This document shows positions 62,457 through 64,000 of a DNA stretch of 64,000 nucleotides, one piece after another. Origin of the DNA: an uncultured Alphaproteobacteria bacterium. Its GTDB lineage: Bacteria > Pseudomonadota > Alphaproteobacteria > RF32 > CAG-239. Position numbers and translations under genes: made by a program. A model generated the notes under the pieces. It saw only the letters and a list, made by a program, of their open reading frames with translations, was not told where the DNA came from and ran no database searches. The stretch spans positions 1 to 64,000 of the forward strand of contig CAKQLP010000003.1 in assembly GCA_934254675.1 (NCBI GenBank), read 5' to 3'. Every line of letters begins with the position of its first letter. The first letter of the stretch is position 1.

Positions 62457-63164
62457 ATGAGAAGTAAAAACCAGTTCGGTCGGTCAATGATAGAAATGCT
62501 AGGCGTTTTAGCAATTATCGGTGTGCTTTCCGTTGGCGGTATTGCCGGCTATTCCAAGGCTATGATGAAATTTAAGATTAATAAAACCATAGATCAGATA
62601 TCACAAGCGGCTGCAGCTACGCAAACTCTATTTGCGCAACAAAAAGATTTTAAGGGGTTACCTTATGGTATTATGGTTGGTGATCATCCTTTACCTACTG
62701 CAGTAGATAGTCTAATATTGTCGGATTCCGTTCAAAAAGGAATAAAAGTGTATCATGGTTCAAGTGGAACATATTCAACAGATTATTATGAGAATGAGTT
62801 CGGTGGTACATTTTCTATTTCTACTTCGAGATATTATCCCCGTAAAGGTTTTTCATCAATGACAGATTTCTACATTTTATTAACTGGTTTACCATCTGAA
62901 GCATGCATGGCCTTAGGCTCCACTGATTGGGGGGCTACCGGTATGTCAGGATTAATTGGTATAGCCGTCGGACGTTTTTTTTCTGCGTCTGGAGATATAA
63001 TTTATCCTGGATGCAAAGGAGATGGGGAATTTGATAATTCTTCTAATTATTCTGGTTATTACGCCTGTGCGGATTCTTTGCCTATTTCTCCGGCTAAAAT
63101 AGCTGAAGCGTGTAAAAAAGCAGGTGGGAGTTCTGGAGTTGTATCGATTGTTTTTTCAAAATAA
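62457..63164 (+). CDS. type IV prepilin-like protein with short leader
   Basis: The 235-aa protein has an 8-residue leader MRSKNQFG, then RSMIEMLGVLAIIG with Glu+5 and a hydrophobic helix. It lacks the repeat-rich leader of the other three prepilins, showing that the long module is not needed for the pilin. The C-terminal domain with SDWG-like motif (STDWGATGMSGLIGIAVG) and two Cys near the end resembles the prepilin at 47049. SD AAGGAG. The glycosyltransferase gene starts 1 bp after the stop. Confidence 0.8.
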   Translation: MRSKNQFGRSMIEMLGVLAIIGVLSVGGIAGYSKAMMKFKINKTIDQISQAAAATQTLFAQQKDFKGLPYGIMVGDHPLPTAVDSLILSDSVQKGIKVYHGSSGTYSTDYYENEFGGTFSISTSRYYPRKGFSSMTDFYILLTGLPSEACMALGSTDWGATGMSGLIGIAVGRFFSASGDIIYPGCKGDGEFDNSSNYSGYYACADSLPISPAKIAEACKKAGGSSGVVSIVFSK

Positions 63165-63165
63165 T

Positions 63166-64000
63166 ATGTTACGACTGTTAAAAATCATTATCTTCTTTTT
63201 TATGGCTTTATTTGTGCTGGGAGATGTTGCTTTCATTTCTTTTATAGCAATAAAAGGAGACAATGATTTTCTTCGGGTATCACAATATGCAATTTCATAT
63301 ATTCAAAAAAATATGGAATTTGAATATAATAATCTTGAATTTATGCCTCCTGTTCGTTATGAAACGTCAGAAAGGCAAAAGATTCCAAAAATTATTAACT
63401 ATGTATGGCTTGGCTCTGAGGAGTTGCCAAAAGATGTGCAAAAAACAATTGAGACATGGAAAAAGTTTGCTCCGGATTATGAAATTAAACGCTGGAATGA
63501 AGAAAGTTGCGATATAAATTCAAATGATTTTTTGAAATATACCTATGATCATAAATATTATGATTATGCTTCGGATTTTTGCCGGATGAAAGCTTTGGAA
63601 CAAAATGGCGGCGTTTATTTTGATACAGACCATCATTTAACCAAACCTTTAAAATTACCTGCTTCAGAAGTTGTTCTTGTGCAAGAATATGATACGGGAA
63701 TCTCTGGTTCATTTATGGCTTCTGTGCCGCATCATCCGTTTTTTAAAGCAATGCTGGATGCTAAAAATTGGCCTGTTACAGATAAAAAAGATATCTTAAC
63801 AATTCAAGACAAGTTGATGGAAGAACTCAAGAACTATTATCATATATCCAATATTCCTTTCAGTGGTATGTCTAGCAAGAGCCTGACGGTATTCACACCA
63901 AATTATTATATGTTTGATTATGGCGGCGGTGAAAACAGGGCAATTCATCTTCACGGGGCTGGATATACCGAATATTTTCAAAATTCTTTATGGTATAAGA
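63166..64000 (+). CDS. GT32-like glycosyltransferase (partial, runs off the window)
   Basis: From ATG 63166 the frame is open to the window end (278 codons). An N-terminal hydrophobic helix (IIFFFMALFVLGDVAFISF) is followed by the DXD sugar-transferase signature of the OCH1/GT32 group: IPKIINYVWLGSEELPKD, then YYDYASDFCRMKALEQNGG and VYFDTD. Such enzymes transfer a sugar from a nucleotide-sugar donor. It is placed directly after the prepilin stop, so cotranscription and glycosylation of a surface product are plausible inferences. Confidence 0.75.
   Translation, partial: MLRLLKIIIFFFMALFVLGDVAFISFIAIKGDNDFLRVSQYAISYIQKNMEFEYNNLEFMPPVRYETSERQKIPKIINYVWLGSEELPKDVQKTIETWKKFAPDYEIKRWNEESCDINSNDFLKYTYDHKYYDYASDFCRMKALEQNGGVYFDTDHHLTKPLKLPASEVVLVQEYDTGISGSFMASVPHHPFFKAMLDAKNWPVTDKKDILTIQDKLMEELKNYYHISNIPFSGMSSKSLTVFTPNYYMFDYGGGENRAIHLHGAGYTEYFQNSLWYK

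Overview
The window is about 64 kb of AT-rich bacterial chromosome with dense, mostly operonic genes, standard stop usage and Shine-Dalgarno (SD) sites on nearly every gene. Marker genes (clpP-clpX, accD with a LapA-like gene and ihfB, a DivL-type PAS protein, EIIA-Man with HPr, ftsH, yebC-ruvC, ppiD-fmt, tpiA-secG-pyrG) point to an alphaproteobacterium. A full-length pyruvate:ferredoxin oxidoreductase suggests anaerobic metabolism. The unusual prepilin signature GRSMIEMLGVLAIIG is one I associate with uncultured gut-type Alphaproteobacteria; that placement is inference, not proof.

Layout. 1-360: a promoter/operator/terminator unit that looks like a small transcript. 360-6600 (minus): two TPR membrane proteins, a MORN-repeat (YwqK-like) protein, slyX and a nagB homologue whose catalytic Asp72 is Cys. 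6667-11151 (plus): a Lon-like protease, clpP and clpX. 11259-15706: two divergent Cys-rich secreted proteins that share an almost identical ~500-bp N-terminal segment as an inverted repeat. 15769-19063 (minus): a beta-propeller-like protein, accD, lapA-like, ihfB, tsaB. 19166-28042 (plus): a kinase-less PAS protein, two unknown genes, EIIA-Man, HPr, an orphan adenine methyltransferase, ftsH, a degenerate DEAD-box protein, yebC and ruvC. 28043-36081: a candidate structured RNA, a prepilin, a metal exporter, an M16 homologue without its zinc motif, nifJ and a second prepilin. 36428-36986: a small isolated lysis-type cassette (holin-like protein plus nested Rz/Rz1-like spanins) behind its own operator-bearing promoter. 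37437-45465: fmt, ppiD, tpiA, secG, pyrG, ugd and a prohibitin-family protein. 45661-48175: tRNA-Lys followed by a tandem array of its 3' end, small genes and a third prepilin. 48310-50823: nucleoside salvage (deoA, punA, cdd). 50919-59176: a giant AsmA protein, a GalU-like enzyme, a membrane protein, tRNA-Gln and a cold-shock protein. 59326-64000: a MORN plus ankyrin secreted protein, a fourth prepilin and the start of a GT32 glycosyltransferase.

The most notable biology concerns surface structures. Three of the four prepilin genes share a long 5' module made of palindromic repeats that stay open in frame. In two of them a strong SD and ATG run into a (TC)7 dinucleotide tract followed directly by a stop; removing one TC unit would open one continuous frame into the pilin. 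This is the layout of a slipped-strand phase-variation switch, with both loci in the OFF register here. The Cys-rich pair with inverted N-termini could exchange promoters and signal peptides by inversion. A GTCC...AAAAACG palindrome recurs beside the Cys-rich genes, the MORN-ankyrin gene and the fourth prepilin. Other points are three monocistronic genes with near-consensus promoters but no SD and different codon habits, and several family members that have lost catalytic parts. No transposase, integrase, CRISPR array or rRNA was seen.
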